In this document: positions 47,865 to 59,193 of the stretch, in pieces | Numbering within the stretch: the first letter of the stretch is position 1 | Layout: each line of letters begins with the position of its first letter | Assembly (NCBI RefSeq): GCF_019112545.1 | Contig: NW_025064923.1 | Coordinates: 1-64,000, forward strand | Length of the DNA: 64,000 nucleotides | Source: Guyanagaster necrorhizus | Taxonomy: Eukaryota; Basidiomycota; Agaricomycetes; Agaricales; Physalacriaceae | Direction of reading: 5' to 3' | Notes under the pieces: generated by a model | What the model was told of the DNA's origin: nothing | Databases searched by the model: none | What the model saw: the letters and a program-made list of their open reading frames with translations, nothing else | Translations under genes and position numbers: made by a program

Positions 47865-49560
47865 CTACCCAACTACAATCAATCTGATGCCTCTCTCAAG
47901 GAGAACAAGACAAATGAGGAGAATAAGACAGATGAGGAAGATGAGAAGGGCAGCAAAAATGAGGAGGAGAATATCCCTACAATGACTGATTCCTGGCTGG
48001 CATATGGAGATACTGATGAAAAAGAACTAGAAAGAACAATTCAGAAAACAAAAAAGGAAGAGTTTGAGGTGCTATACTGTGAAGAGATGGCAATGATGTG
48101 GAAGGAAGTCAGCTAGCTAATGATTCTTCTGAGTAAGAGGTATTCAGTCACTGATAATGAAGAATGAAGATATATTTTGCAATATGCTATGACTGACTGT
48201 GCCATCTACATTTATAACAGCATGCACTCTGAGAATCAGCTGAAGCCTCTGCTGGCCTTCAAATATAAGGTCCTGCCATTATCAGCAACTCTGCCAATTC
48301 TCCCTCAATGAGCTATATATATGGCACCATCAATATGAACACTCTAGATCTGATTCTCTCACTTGACTATGACTAGCCAAGATGCTACTCCACAGCTTAT
48401 ATGATCTAAGCCTCAGAAACCCTTATGACCCATCAGATTCCAAAATCCATAGATAAACTCAGGAAGCTGACTACTTGCTAGCATAGGACAAGCTCTAGCT
48501 GATGAGATAGAAGGAGATGATTTCAAAGCCACTTGACTCAGGTTCACTATATGAAACAGATGTATCATACAAAAGAAAACACCATCCAAGAGGAGCTCAG
48601 TCACCAATGACTATTTTCTTCACTTATTTCCTGAGCCTCCAACCAAGTGAAAATGACCCTCATTCAATGAGTATCTCAATCTAATAGAGGTCTTACCTCT
48701 GAATGCTACCATGCTGCAATGCAAATCTGATCTCCTCTAAACCCTCTGACTCTTCAAGGGTGCCTCCAATGATATCAACTGATTTCTTGTTGATTGTGAA
48801 CAGTACTTCAAGATCTACACCACCCACCTTGGCTCTAATATGAATAAAATAGCCTTTGCCACATCATACTTCAAGAGCAAAGTGAAACAATAGTGGATCC
48901 TCCTCACTCCAATGCTACACTCCACTATCAGACAGCACTATTAGTATCCATCTTGGACTGCCTTTAAACAGATGGTCTAAGATAAGTTCATTGACTCTAC
49001 TATCTAAGAAGTACATAAGAACAAGATGAAGGAGCTCCAAATAGGTGACAAGATTGCCAGTGAATACTTTGATGAGTTGGAATGACTTGGAACATTGGCA
49101 GGGGTACAGGAAAGTGTCAATAATAACAGACAAATGATTGAGTATCTCAAAATAGGAGTACCCCTATCCTATATCAGCATGATCTCTAATATAGGAACCA
49201 ACATTCCAGAGGAGTATGATGCATGGAAGGCATAAATCACAGAGATGAACAAGAAAAGGTTGTGACAGAAAGCAACCAGCACTGGGATCACAATCAATCA
49301 GAAAAAGCCTCATCAGACAGGGAATAGAAGAAACACTGGTGGCAGATCTTTGGCAAAGCTTAATACAACCATAACTTCAATGTCTTCTTATACAGAACAA
49401 AAGACAGACACCAGAATGACTTACACCAGCAGTGGAAAACTGATGGATATCAACTAGCTCAAGAAGGAAGATAAATGCTTTAACTGTGGACAGAAAGGAT
49501 ATATGTTCCAGGACTGTCCAAAGAAGAAGAGGACCAGAGAGAATATCTGAGTCCAGATTG
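47865..49560 (+). pseudogene. A6 gag, C-terminal part with zinc knuckle
   Basis: Continues A6 after B3. Acidic stretch (47853-48116, NKTDEEDEKGSKNEEEN), conserved block (about 48150-48300, RYILQYAMTDCAIYIYNSMH), capsid-like domain (about 48740-49270) and the knuckle CFNCGQKGYMFQDC (49479-49520), with Tyr for His as in A4. Many transition stops. Confidence 0.75.
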
Positions 49561-50079
49561 CTGAGTTACAGAAGAAAGCAGATAGGCTCAAAAACAATGA
49601 GATGGAGGGCAGAGACAAGAAGGTAAAAGATGAGGCCAATAAGTAAGTGATTCTACTCAGTCAGCCAAAGGACTTAATGGTATGTCAACAGCAGCCATAG
49701 ATCAGACTCATATGTCTTCTGTAGATATGATCATTTATGCACATTCAAATATACTCTGAGCTTCTCAAACTATCTCAGCACTTAAGAAATCACAATGAGC
49801 CAGTACTCAAATGCCTATAAGCCAAACAGGGAGAGAGACTCCTATTGAATAGCTAAAACCATTTGAGACAGAATAAACTTGGTGACAAATTAGAAACACT
49901 CAGACCAATGAAGAAATAATTGCCACCCTATAAGAGTGGATTCATCAATCCTAAACCAAGAAGATAGATGATTTGATCAGCAGGATTAAAAAAGCAGAAT
50001 GAGAGAAGATGCTTGAATGGCTAAACAAACTTTAGGGAGCAAAGAAATTTATATAATGATAAGACTTATGGATGGGATC

Positions 50080-53000
50080 TCATGATCAAGGCACAAATCC
50101 AAACTCTGACCAATCAGGCCACCTTCACTGTCACTGTATTACTTGACAGTGGCTGCACTGGAAGTTCCATTAATCAAGCCTTCATCAACAGGCACCAACT
50201 TCTTACCAAAGCAATAGCAGCTCCAATTCCAATCTATAATGCTGATGGAACTAAGAATTGAGCTGAGTCTATTACTGAGTTCATAGAACTATGACTGACT
50301 ATTGGAAATCACTCTAAAAAGATTGACCTGGCTGTCACAGAACTAGGAGCAAAAGAGATCTTTCTCAGATATGACTGACTAATACATCACAACCCACTCA
50401 TAAACTGGAAAACTGGACATCTTACCTTCACTTGATATTGATGCTGAAAAATACCATTTACACTTCCAGATCATGATCTCAAGGATAAGTGAGACAAAGA
50501 AATAGAGGACAGTGAAACAATTCTCACCATAAATCTAGACAAGGAGCTGCAGTTATAAGTAGTTCACTATGCCAATGATCTAGCAGCCAGGGCCAATGAG
50601 AAGAAGAAAGAAAAAACCTTTAAGAAGATGATGCCTAAGTGGGCATAAGATTATCAGAACCTATTCACCAAAGAAAGCTTTGACAAGCTACCCAAATTCA
50701 AGCTATGGGATCATGCTATCAAACTAGTACCAAACACCAACATGAATCTCAATTGCAAGGTCTACCCCCTTAGATTCTATGAGGAACAGAAGTTAGACAA
50801 ATTCCTTGATGAGAACCTCAGCAGCAGAAGGATTTGACTATCTAAATCTTCAATGGTATCTCTGTTCTTTTTCATGAAAAAGAAGGGTAGTAAACTCAGA
50901 CCAGTGCAGAATTACCACCAGCTGAATGAGATGACCATCAAAAACCAATATCTCTTGCTGTTAATATCAGAACTGATGGACAAACTTCAAGAAGCTCAGT
51001 ACTATACTAAACTTGATGTCCAATGGGAATACAATAATATATGAATGAAGGAGGGTGACAAGTGGAAGGTGATCTTTCAGACCAACTAAAGACTGTTTGA
51101 ACTGACTGTCATGTTCTTCAGACTAATAAACTCTCTGGCAACCTTTCAGTAGATGATAAACAACATCTTCAAGGATTTAATTGCCACTGAAAAAGTAACC
51201 ATATACCTCAAAAATATACTAATCATGTCTAGAGACAAGGAAGAACATTAACAGTTGGTCTGACAGGTCCTCAGATTGATGAGAAAGCACAAGTTATTCC
51301 CCAAAGCAGAGAAGTGCAAGTTTGAGATCCTAAAGATGGAATATCTAAGAGTGATAATCAGTGAGGGAAGCATATGGATAGATCTGGTCAAGGTGGCAGA
51401 GATAATGGAATGGCCAGAACTGACCAAGAAGAAGGAACTCCAATCATTTTTAGAGTTCACCAACTTCTACCAATGGTTTATTTGCAACTATAGCAAAATC
51501 ATCTAACCTATGACCAAGCTTACTGACAATGCCCTCTGAACCTGGAAACCATTCCAACAAACTATGTTTCTTGACCTAAAAAAGAGATTAGCTGAGGATG
51601 TGATCCTAGTGATTCTAATACAGGATAGAAAGTTTCAAGTGAAGGCTGATGTGAGTGAAGAAGCCATCAGTGCTATACTCTTACAAGAGCAGAAGAGATG
51701 GTGGTAACCCATAGTATTTCTTTCAAAAGCTTTATCAGTAACAGAGAGGAATTATAAGATCTATGATAAGAAACTACTGACTATTATGTTGGCACTTGCT
51801 GAATGGTGCTACTACCTGATCAGAGTAACCCAAACATTCAAAGTTTGGACAGACCATCAGAATTTATGGTATTTCCATCTTTCTCAGAAACTCAACTAAT
51901 GACAGACTTGATGGATCACAGAGTTGGCCAAATACAACTATATTCTACACTATAAGGCTGGAGCAGCCAACAAGAAGGCTGACCTTCTGAGTTGACAGGC
52001 TGATCATGATCAAGGGGGAAAGAACAATGATAAAGTGATGTTATTAAAACTGAAGCACTTTCATGTGATGATAATGCCAATAGAGAAGGAAATTCATGAG
52101 AAGATATGAAGTGCGACATGACAATCAGGCCTGTGAGATCAGAGGATCACCACATCTCTAAATCATGAAAGAGGCATTATGAGAGAAGAGAATCTACTCT
52201 TCTATGATAGATAGATCTATACTTCTCAACAAATGTCTCTATAAGAGAAAATTATCACAATAGTGTATGATCATGTAACTGCTGGACACCCAGAGATCAC
52301 AAAGATGAAGGAATTAATATTGCAGAAGTATTGGTGGCCAAAGTTAGAACTGGAAGTAGAGAAGTATGTCAAAGCATACAAGACCTGCCAAAGAACTGAG
52401 TCCTCTATGCAGGTATGACCAGCACCACTTCATCCAAATAAGATATTCACTACACTATAGACCTATATCTCAGTCAATATGATCACTGGACTATCTGATT
52501 GTAATGGCTATGATACTATTATTATCATTGTTGATTAATTCTCTAAGACCATTATTCTGGTTGCTTGCTCTACTAAATTATCATCCAAAGGATGGGCTAA
52601 GATCCTTCATGATGAAGTCTATTCTAAGTATAGAATGCTGCAAGTAGTGATCTCAGACTGGAGTCCTCAATTTATATTCAAATTTCTTGATGACTTATAC
52701 TGACTGCTCAGGATTCAAAGCAATGCATCTACTGTCTACTATCCTTAGACAGATGAGCAAACAGAGCATGTCAATCAGGAAATCAAGAAGTATCTTTGTA
52801 TGTTCATCAACTATCAACAAGATAACTAGACAGAATAGCTCACATTAGTAAGCTTCCAACACAACAATCACATCCACTTAGCAACAGAGAAGACTCTCTT
52901 CTTCATCAACTATGAATGACACTCCAAGGTTGCCATCATTATGAGATCTCACATGATGACACCAGCTTCTACTAACTTTACTGCTGAGATAATTAAAATC

Positions 53001-53540
53001 CATCTCAAAACCTAGACCATCCTTGAAAAGACCACTACCACTATGAAAGTGCAGTACAACAAACATCACTGCCTCCCACACTCCTATACTATTAATGATA
53101 AAGTATAACTCAATACAACAAATCTCTATTTACTATGGCTAAAAAGGAAGCTCACCAACAAGCAAACAGGGTTATTCCCAATCTTTGCCAAAGTTGAGGC
53201 TTTAGCATATAAGCTCTGGCTTCCAACCACATGGTACATTCATGACATATTCAACAAAACCCTACTAATTCCATATGTTGCTCCCATCTTTCCTAACCAA
53301 GAATGACTACCACTGCTGCCTCTTGACCTCATTGACAATAAAGAGCACTATGAAATCAATCAAATTCTTGACTACAAAATGCAAAAAGTCAAAGCACAAA
53401 GTAGTAGCATGACAACAACTATTAACTATCTCATAAGCTGAAAGAAGTATAGGCCAGAGTCAAATCAGTGGGTAAACAAAAAACAAATGAATATAGATGC
53501 AGCCATATATCACTATGAATTGTTTCTAAATTAACCATCA
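50080..53540 (+). pseudogene. A6 pol: protease, RT, RNase H, integrase, chromodomain
   Basis: Protease LLDSGCTGSSIN (about 50140-50175, catalytic Asp kept). RT 50640-51530: open 50853-51044 (FFFMKKKGSKLRPVQNYHQLNE); box YLKN near 51210 has lost both Asp residues. RNase H about 51640-52010. Integrase: zinc region about 52260-52410 (HVTAGHPEITKMKELI), core 52470-52790, DNWTEW-type region with both Trp as TAG (near 52830). GPF module about 53160-53300. Chromodomain 53340-53520. Polypurine tract AAGAAGGAGATAA (53564-53576). Confidence 0.83.
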
Positions 53541-53576
53541 GGATGATAGTCCTAAGAAGGAGATAATGTTATGATT

Positions 53577-54025
53577 TTTCTGTTTTTCTTCCTTATTCCT
53601 CACATTTCAACCTCTATTTATGATTAGTCAAAGCATCTAGGTCAGTGCTTAGGACCATGAAAACATCTTAGTCAGCATACTGATCACTGCTCTAAAACAT
53701 ATAGCAATGCTCTGACAATAAGACAATTGCCCTATTGTAGATAATTATAATACTCTAAGATAATGGACACTATAGTATAAACATACACAATTAGTAGCAC
53801 TATAATTATTTAGAAGACAAATAGTATATAAATAGTGTAGCCAATGCCATATATTTCTAGTCTCAAACTATCCTTTATTCTACTGCTTTACTCAAGTCAA
53901 CTATAGCATTGACTTTGGGACATAACATCTTCAAATACATCAAGTGGACTTAAGCATGATTGTATGAACATGATACAGCACTTATTTACCACATGTTACA
54001 GATCATATGTCACTCAAGCCTAACA
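53577..54025 (+). repeat. 3' LTR of A6
   Basis: TGTTATGATTTTTC...CAAGCCTAACA, 449 bp; AGTCTCAAACTA at 53859-53870. Followed by the duplication AGATC. Confidence 0.87.
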
Positions 54026-55006
54026 AGATCCAGCATTCTCAGGTCTTGCTCTAGCAAATAAATGGATGGATGCAGCTGAAACTTGCTGAGAAGTCTGCTA
54101 GAAAGAGTTTCAACTTCTCCAACTGCTTAGGCTACTTTCTGCTGATGGTGGTCATTCAGACACATAGTAAAGAAAAGGAAATGGGGGCTCTCAGCACTCC
54201 TTGGCATTCTATACTACTTTAGCTACTCTAGTCTCTACCCATACTCTGTCTACTAGATCTCTGGTGTATTCTGGCAGTGCAAGGTATTAGAGTTGTCTAC
54301 CAGTATCTAACTAGCAGGTGTCTGCCATCTGCTGCTCTTTGAGCCACTAGTAGTGTCCAAGCAGATTCTTTTGCCATGCAGATTCACCAGTTGAGGATAT
54401 ATTCATATCTTCTATCTGACTTATATGGATCCACTGTTTCTGATTCAACAGACTGGAGCTCACTTCCTCTGAGGCTATATGCATTGACTCCAAGAATGAT
54501 CTGACTGATGTCCTGCTCTTAGATTGAGGGGCTTCAGGGTGGGCTGACCACATCTCTGATTGGAGGTCAACTTATATGACTGTCATCTCCTCATACTGAC
54601 TCTCTTCTATCAAAGGTGGCCAGTCAGATAATGAGAGAGAGGATTTAAATCCTTCTCTTTCACTTTGTACACTTCTGGATCCTGGAGATCAGATGATATA
54701 ATTTGTGCTGCTAATGTTTGGAGGTTCTGAGGCTAGTGGCTGAATAATGATGCTCTCCTGACTTGAGAGTGTGTGAAGCACTGGTTGGAGGGCTCAATAA
54801 AGAAAATCCACTCTTTGCTGGTTCTACCACTTCTCTAGTTCTCTTCTTCTTCTTCATTCCCTCAGTAACTATATGACATGATATCTGATAATTCCTGTTA
54901 TTGTGATGAACAGACAAGCATCTGCAATAGAGGTGGCAATGATGTTTTTGAGCATGAGTTTCATATGCTAGTCCTAGGCAAAGTGCCATCAGACCAGGGC
55001 ATGTGA
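54026..55006 (-). pseudogene. C1 gag, N-terminal part
   Basis: Minus-strand open stretches 54989-54711 and 54553-54347, followed by broken sequence to the A6 insertion. The first starts MALCLGLAYETHAQ 18 bases after the primer region and contains a His/Cys-rich segment (KHHCHLYCRCLSVHHNN...SCHI, about 54955-54885) of unknown role. The second is Ser/Glu-rich. Position right after the 5' LTR argues for gag or a gag leader. Confidence 0.5.
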
Positions 55007-55020
55007 AGTCTTAAGCTAAT
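55003..55020 (-). promoter_or_regulatory. Primer-binding region of C1 (self-priming type)
   Basis: Minus-strand TAGCTTAAGACT (55018-55007), two bases inside the LTR, is the exact 12-base reverse complement of AGTCTTAAGCTA in the LTR (55255-55244). Confidence 0.75.
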
Positions 55021-55595
55021 TGTTAGGCTTCCACTAATACTCACAAATCTCTAGCACTGCTTTCACCAGGGTCTGATTCTAAATGCTGAGTCTGAGTCTG
55101 GTTTTGATATAGAAGTATAATGAGGCAAGCTATAAGGATTTCATAGAGAGGGGTGGAGAGTTGTAGCTGATAGATATAGTCTGCCATTGTGGCAAGAGTA
55201 TTTACACCAGGTAGTCAGAGAGTGTAGTAGATGTATTAAACCTTAGCTTAAGACTGGAGTACATCAGTGTGTACCACTGCCTTATATACTGTCTAAAGAA
55301 CCCTATGTCCTATAGGTGACTATTGTCTGCTTTTCATACTCTCTGCTCATTGTCTGAGATAACAATGACTGTGCTCTTGCTTTTTGTTTGTTATTGTCAC
55401 TCTGCTATACCATCACTATGGTGAGTTTCCCATATGCCACAGTTCTCATTGTGTTTAAAATGTGAGATGGCAATGGTTACCATATTGTTTCTTGTCATCT
55501 TATTGTGTATTGATGAATAAGGTGTAGCTATAGTGTCATCATGTCTTTATCATCAAGCATTGGCAGGACATGATTTAGGGGCAAAAATCATGACA
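55021..55595 (-). repeat. 5' LTR of C1
   Basis: 575 bp; minus strand TGTCATGATTTTTGCC...GGAAGCCTAACA. TATATAA begins at 55288 (minus) and AGTCTTAAGCTA lies 33 bases downstream. This is the outermost right boundary of the nest. Confidence 0.85.
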
Positions 55596-56850
55596 TATGC
55601 ATGAGGACAGATCAACTTTATCTAATTGGAATATAATTCTTGACTTGATCTTTTCAATGCCTTATTATATCTCAGAAATTCTAGCAATAACACATTTGTT
55701 TAGCATTCTTACTCACAACTACTAGCATAAATGATGATGATGTTTCACTATGATATACATTCAAGTAAAACAAGTCATATTAAAAAGATTACCAGTTGCA
55801 ATGGAATCCTTGATACTGATGTCCTCATGTTGCTATAGTATATCAAGATAAAAAGGATTAAATAATGGCTCATGGTATCACCCTCTGGTTGAATCCACAG
55901 GCAGACATATAAATGCATATCTACCCTAAGTGCTCCCAGTCTGAACTGAAGCCAGTTGAAAATCTTATCTGTATGTGTCCCTTATCTGCATGCTTCTTAA
56001 TGAACTCATAACTACTGTTTGAAGATATAGCACTATACAGGTTAAATCATTGATGTTGTATATGAATCCTGAAGGAATTAATTTCTACAGCATGATGCCA
56101 GACAACAACACTTTGAAGGCTGTTTATCTCCAAGCAGCCAGACAATTCTTTGACGAATGCCTCAGAAAAAGACATGACATTATTTATTAGCAGAATAGTT
56201 GTTTACCAAACAGTACCTCCCATCACCCAGCTGGTGCAGTTGATGGATCACAGAGATCAATTCAAGTACCTTTATCCTATTGCCAAACTATGGAATACCA
56301 CAACAATGAAGCTCATTTTTAATTTTTGTTAGGGGAATTCACCCAAGAAGAGCAAGACAAACTTTGCTAGTCAAGTTAAGTTCAAGGTGGTTAACAAATG
56401 TTGTGTTTGGATGAAAGACTTACTTGCTGCTATGGTTGATATGATGCTTGTCTCTTCAGAGACTTTTGATCACATTGATGACTGAATCCTGCTTGCTAAG
56501 CACCTCCCAGAGATTTTTGTATTAAAATCAATTGTTCTTTTGTTTGTTGGGCCTTTCTTCCCCCTGGCTCCAATCTAATACCACATATCCTCATTACAAA
56601 TGTATGAAAATTCTGAACCTACTTAAGCCTTTGATGATGATTCTAGTATATACTCTCACAAATCATGTATTCTATGTCACATGATAATTGTGTCCCTCCT
56701 CCTGTTTGTGTTGTACATAGTAGTAGTAGTAGTAATCGTAGTCTTGCATAGTGGTATATTTTAGTGGAGGCCATGAAGACTTCAGATTGGCCACCATTCA
56801 GGTAAATAAATGTCATCTAATCTACCTTGGTAGTTTGTAAGTAGGAGACT
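55596..56850. other. AT-rich, CG-poor stretch without a recognisable gene
   Basis: No convincing gene. Between about 56,075 and 56,560 there are short open pieces (for example 56150-56332) that may be a decayed coding remnant, but no family was recognised. A TAG/AGT trinucleotide run sits at 56718-56735. Few CG dinucleotides, like the retrotransposon region. Confidence 0.5.
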
Positions 56851-57151
56851 CATAAGTAACGGTAAGAAAATCCTGTATCATAGGCGGCGGAGCTGCAAAG
56901 CTTCCATGAAGCGGTATATATATTTACATCTGGGACAACTGGTGGAGACAGGCTAGTATGTACGGCCCAGAGTTGCCGGTGTCGGCCCGAATCTCGGTGG
57001 TACCGTTTCAACCGTCACTGCTCAACGTTGCTGCTGTTCAGTGTGCTCGGTTACCACCTCAGGTCTATAAATAACTGGTAAGATCTTCTCTTTAGCAATT
57101 TTTCTTGGTGTACGCTCTCGTTCACAAAGCTCTTCGGTACAGTACATGTGA

Positions 57152-59014
57152 AAGGCCGTATCTATCCAATCATCGCAGACAGCTGAGGACAATTGGGCTC
57201 CTTGTACAGGTTGTCTATGTCCTAACCACCTCACTCCTTCATTCGACAACTTGAATGAAGAAATATTATCATACGAGGGTGACTTTACACGTCTTACGCA
57301 CTCCAATGAGCCACCTTCCCCAGGAGAAGTGCATGCTTTGCACTCCATGCTTTCAAAGGCAGAGAAACGCATTGCTCTGCTGGAAAGTCATATACAGCAA
57401 TTGGATGAAATGACTAAATGTCAAAAACTGTCAGGGAATCGATGGTAGAGGAATTCTAACGAATGCGAGAATTAGTTAGAGTCAGACGAGAACCTCTGAG
57501 TGCTATTCGACGCTTACCTGCAGAAGTCCTTACCGAGATATTTCGCTATACCGTCGAAATAATGCCTCCAAAACGCTGGATCTCCGCAAATGACTCAAGC
57601 CACTGGGAATTCCAACACAAGGAAAGTCCCCTTTGGAGCATCGAGCTGGTGTCACGACGATGGAGGGAGGCATTGCTTTCGCATGGGAAATTATGGTCGT
57701 TCATCATCATACAAGATGTCTTGAACTTTAAGAGCAGGACACCTCGGGAACTTACTCGGTTTGCCCTACATCTGCAGCGTTCACGCCAGTATCCGGTTTC
57801 CCTCTCCCTTCATTGCTCCGGCAATGCCGAAGGCGAGGATTCCATTCCAGGCGAGCTCTTTGCCTTCCTGGTTATGGCTTCGCACAGGGTGGAGACCCTT
57901 TGCCTCTACCTCCGACCATCCATGCTGGTGTCTTTTGAGCCACTTAATTCAGCCTTCCGATCATTGCGCACACTCATTGTGTTACCAAACGAGTTCACAG
58001 ACTACCCACGACTTGAAGCTTTCCAACTTGCCCCAAACCTTCGACACATTGAGCTTTGGGACGTAGAAATGCCTCTTGACAAATTTTCATTTCCGTGGAA
58101 TCAGATCACTGTGTACAAGAACGTAAATTGGGGAATCGGGAGACAGTTTCGACTACCATATGAGGACACCATACACCTCCTCAGCAAGATGCCTAGCATT
58201 GTCGAATTTGAGATAGCATATCTTTGTGATTTTTGCCGCAGAGGGTCGCCCGGCACTAGCGTACCTCTGCCAGTGACTTGTTCACAGCTAACCTCCCTGA
58301 AATTGTCTATCGCGAAAACATCTGCAAGCAACGTATTAGACCTACTACTCAACGATCTCATCCTCCCGTCCCTTTCCTCATTGGACATTGATTGCCAGGA
58401 GACAGAGATCAACGCTTACAACGAAGGAGAGCAGCTTTTTCCTGCCATCCTCGAACTACTGCGCAGGTCTCGCTGCTCACTGCGTGAACTGCGGTTCAGG
58501 CATGCACTTGTGGATGGAAATGACCTTCTGGAAGTCTTTCGGTTCTCGCCCTCCCTCTCATGTCTCCAGTTTATCAACGTTGGCCAGGAGGCCATCACAG
58601 ATGACATCCTCGTACGTCTCACGCTTTCTTCTGATTCAGAATCGGAGTCGGACACGGATTCAGAGTGGACAAAGGGAGCAGGGGGGGAAGGAGCAAGGAG
58701 AGAAAGAGGAGCCCGAGACATTTGTTCCATTCCTGAGCACCTTTCATCTTGTAACGGACGTATCTTTCAAAAGCAATACGTTCGTTCAAATGGTGATGTC
58801 TCGTTGGAGTATTTCAGCTGTTGAGAATGGTACAGATTGGCTCCAGTCAGTAAAGCTCGGATGGGTTGGATGGGATCCGCTGTATGATCTTGAAGACGTA
58901 AACGAAATCCTATCGTGTTTGGAGCCGTGTCGTCCTAAGGGATGTCAGCTAAAGGTATACTTTGGTTCTTCGGACGAACTTCTCCAGGAATACATCCGAG
59001 ATGAACGGATGTAG
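57152..59014 (+). CDS. Coiled-coil / F-box protein with leucine-rich C-terminal part
   Basis: Common agaricomycete F-box architecture: an N-terminal PPSPGEVHALHSMLSKAEKRIALLE coiled coil (about 57310-57440), an F-box beginning LSAIRRLPAEVLTEIF (57496-57545), then about 350 residues of weak leucine-rich repeats. F-box proteins usually link substrates to SCF ubiquitin ligases. An intron at 58612-58663 (GTACGT...GATTCAG, 52 bases) restores the frame to the C terminus ending at 59014. The 5' end is unresolved: the coiled-coil frame has no ATG (first stop upstream at 57149), and between 57443 and 57462 the frame changes with TAG (57446) and TAA (57457). Either a non-canonical intron or a lesion lies there. 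Confidence 0.7.
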
Positions 59015-59193
59015 CTGGAGAGATCCATCCCTTCGAATCACCATCCTGTATGTGCTCGTTTGTGAAAACTATAGTGATCAAAACTTCATCGATACAGTAC
59101 CACGGTATACCACATACGCTTATCAATAGTCCACTGGTATAGCAAATATTCCACAATGAAAGAAATGTAGAAACATAGTTTGTCCAGGGTCCA
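59015..59193. other. Intergenic, F-box to heparinase-like (convergent)
   Basis: 179 bases between two convergent 3' ends; no feature seen. Confidence 0.5.

Larger units (their letters stand above)
37898..54025 (+). mobile_element. A6: family A chromovirus containing B3, TSD AGGTC/AGATC
   Basis: 5' LTR 37898-38326 (429 bp) and 3' LTR 53577-54025 (449 bp; the 5' copy lacks about 20 bases near a repeated GTCAG). The flanking five bases AGGTC and AGATC differ by one transition. Without the B3 insertion the element is 8.1 kb, the same as A4. Inserted in C1 gag. Confidence 0.88.
21678..55595 (-). mobile_element. C1: family C chromovirus split by three nested insertions
   Basis: Minus-strand element: 5' LTR 55595-55021, primer site, gag N-terminal part (55006-54026), A6 insertion, gag with zinc knuckle (37897-36571), B2 insertion, protease and RT (28671-26900), pogo-like insertion, rest of RT to chromodomain (24508-22240), polypurine tract (about 22030-22017), partial 3' LTR (22016-21678). 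Subtracting the insertions leaves about 7.5 kb, normal for a chromovirus. The coding order stays collinear across every insertion, which supports the reconstruction. Confidence 0.8.

Noticed and set aside
56060..56560. A gene between the nest and the F-box gene
   Set aside because: Only short broken open pieces with no recognised motif and CG-poor composition.
58664..58730. Apparent frameshift at a G7 run (58681-58687) in the F-box gene
   Set aside because: An in-phase GT-AG intron at 58612-58663 (52 bases, GTACGT donor) moves the frame before the G run, so no lesion is needed.
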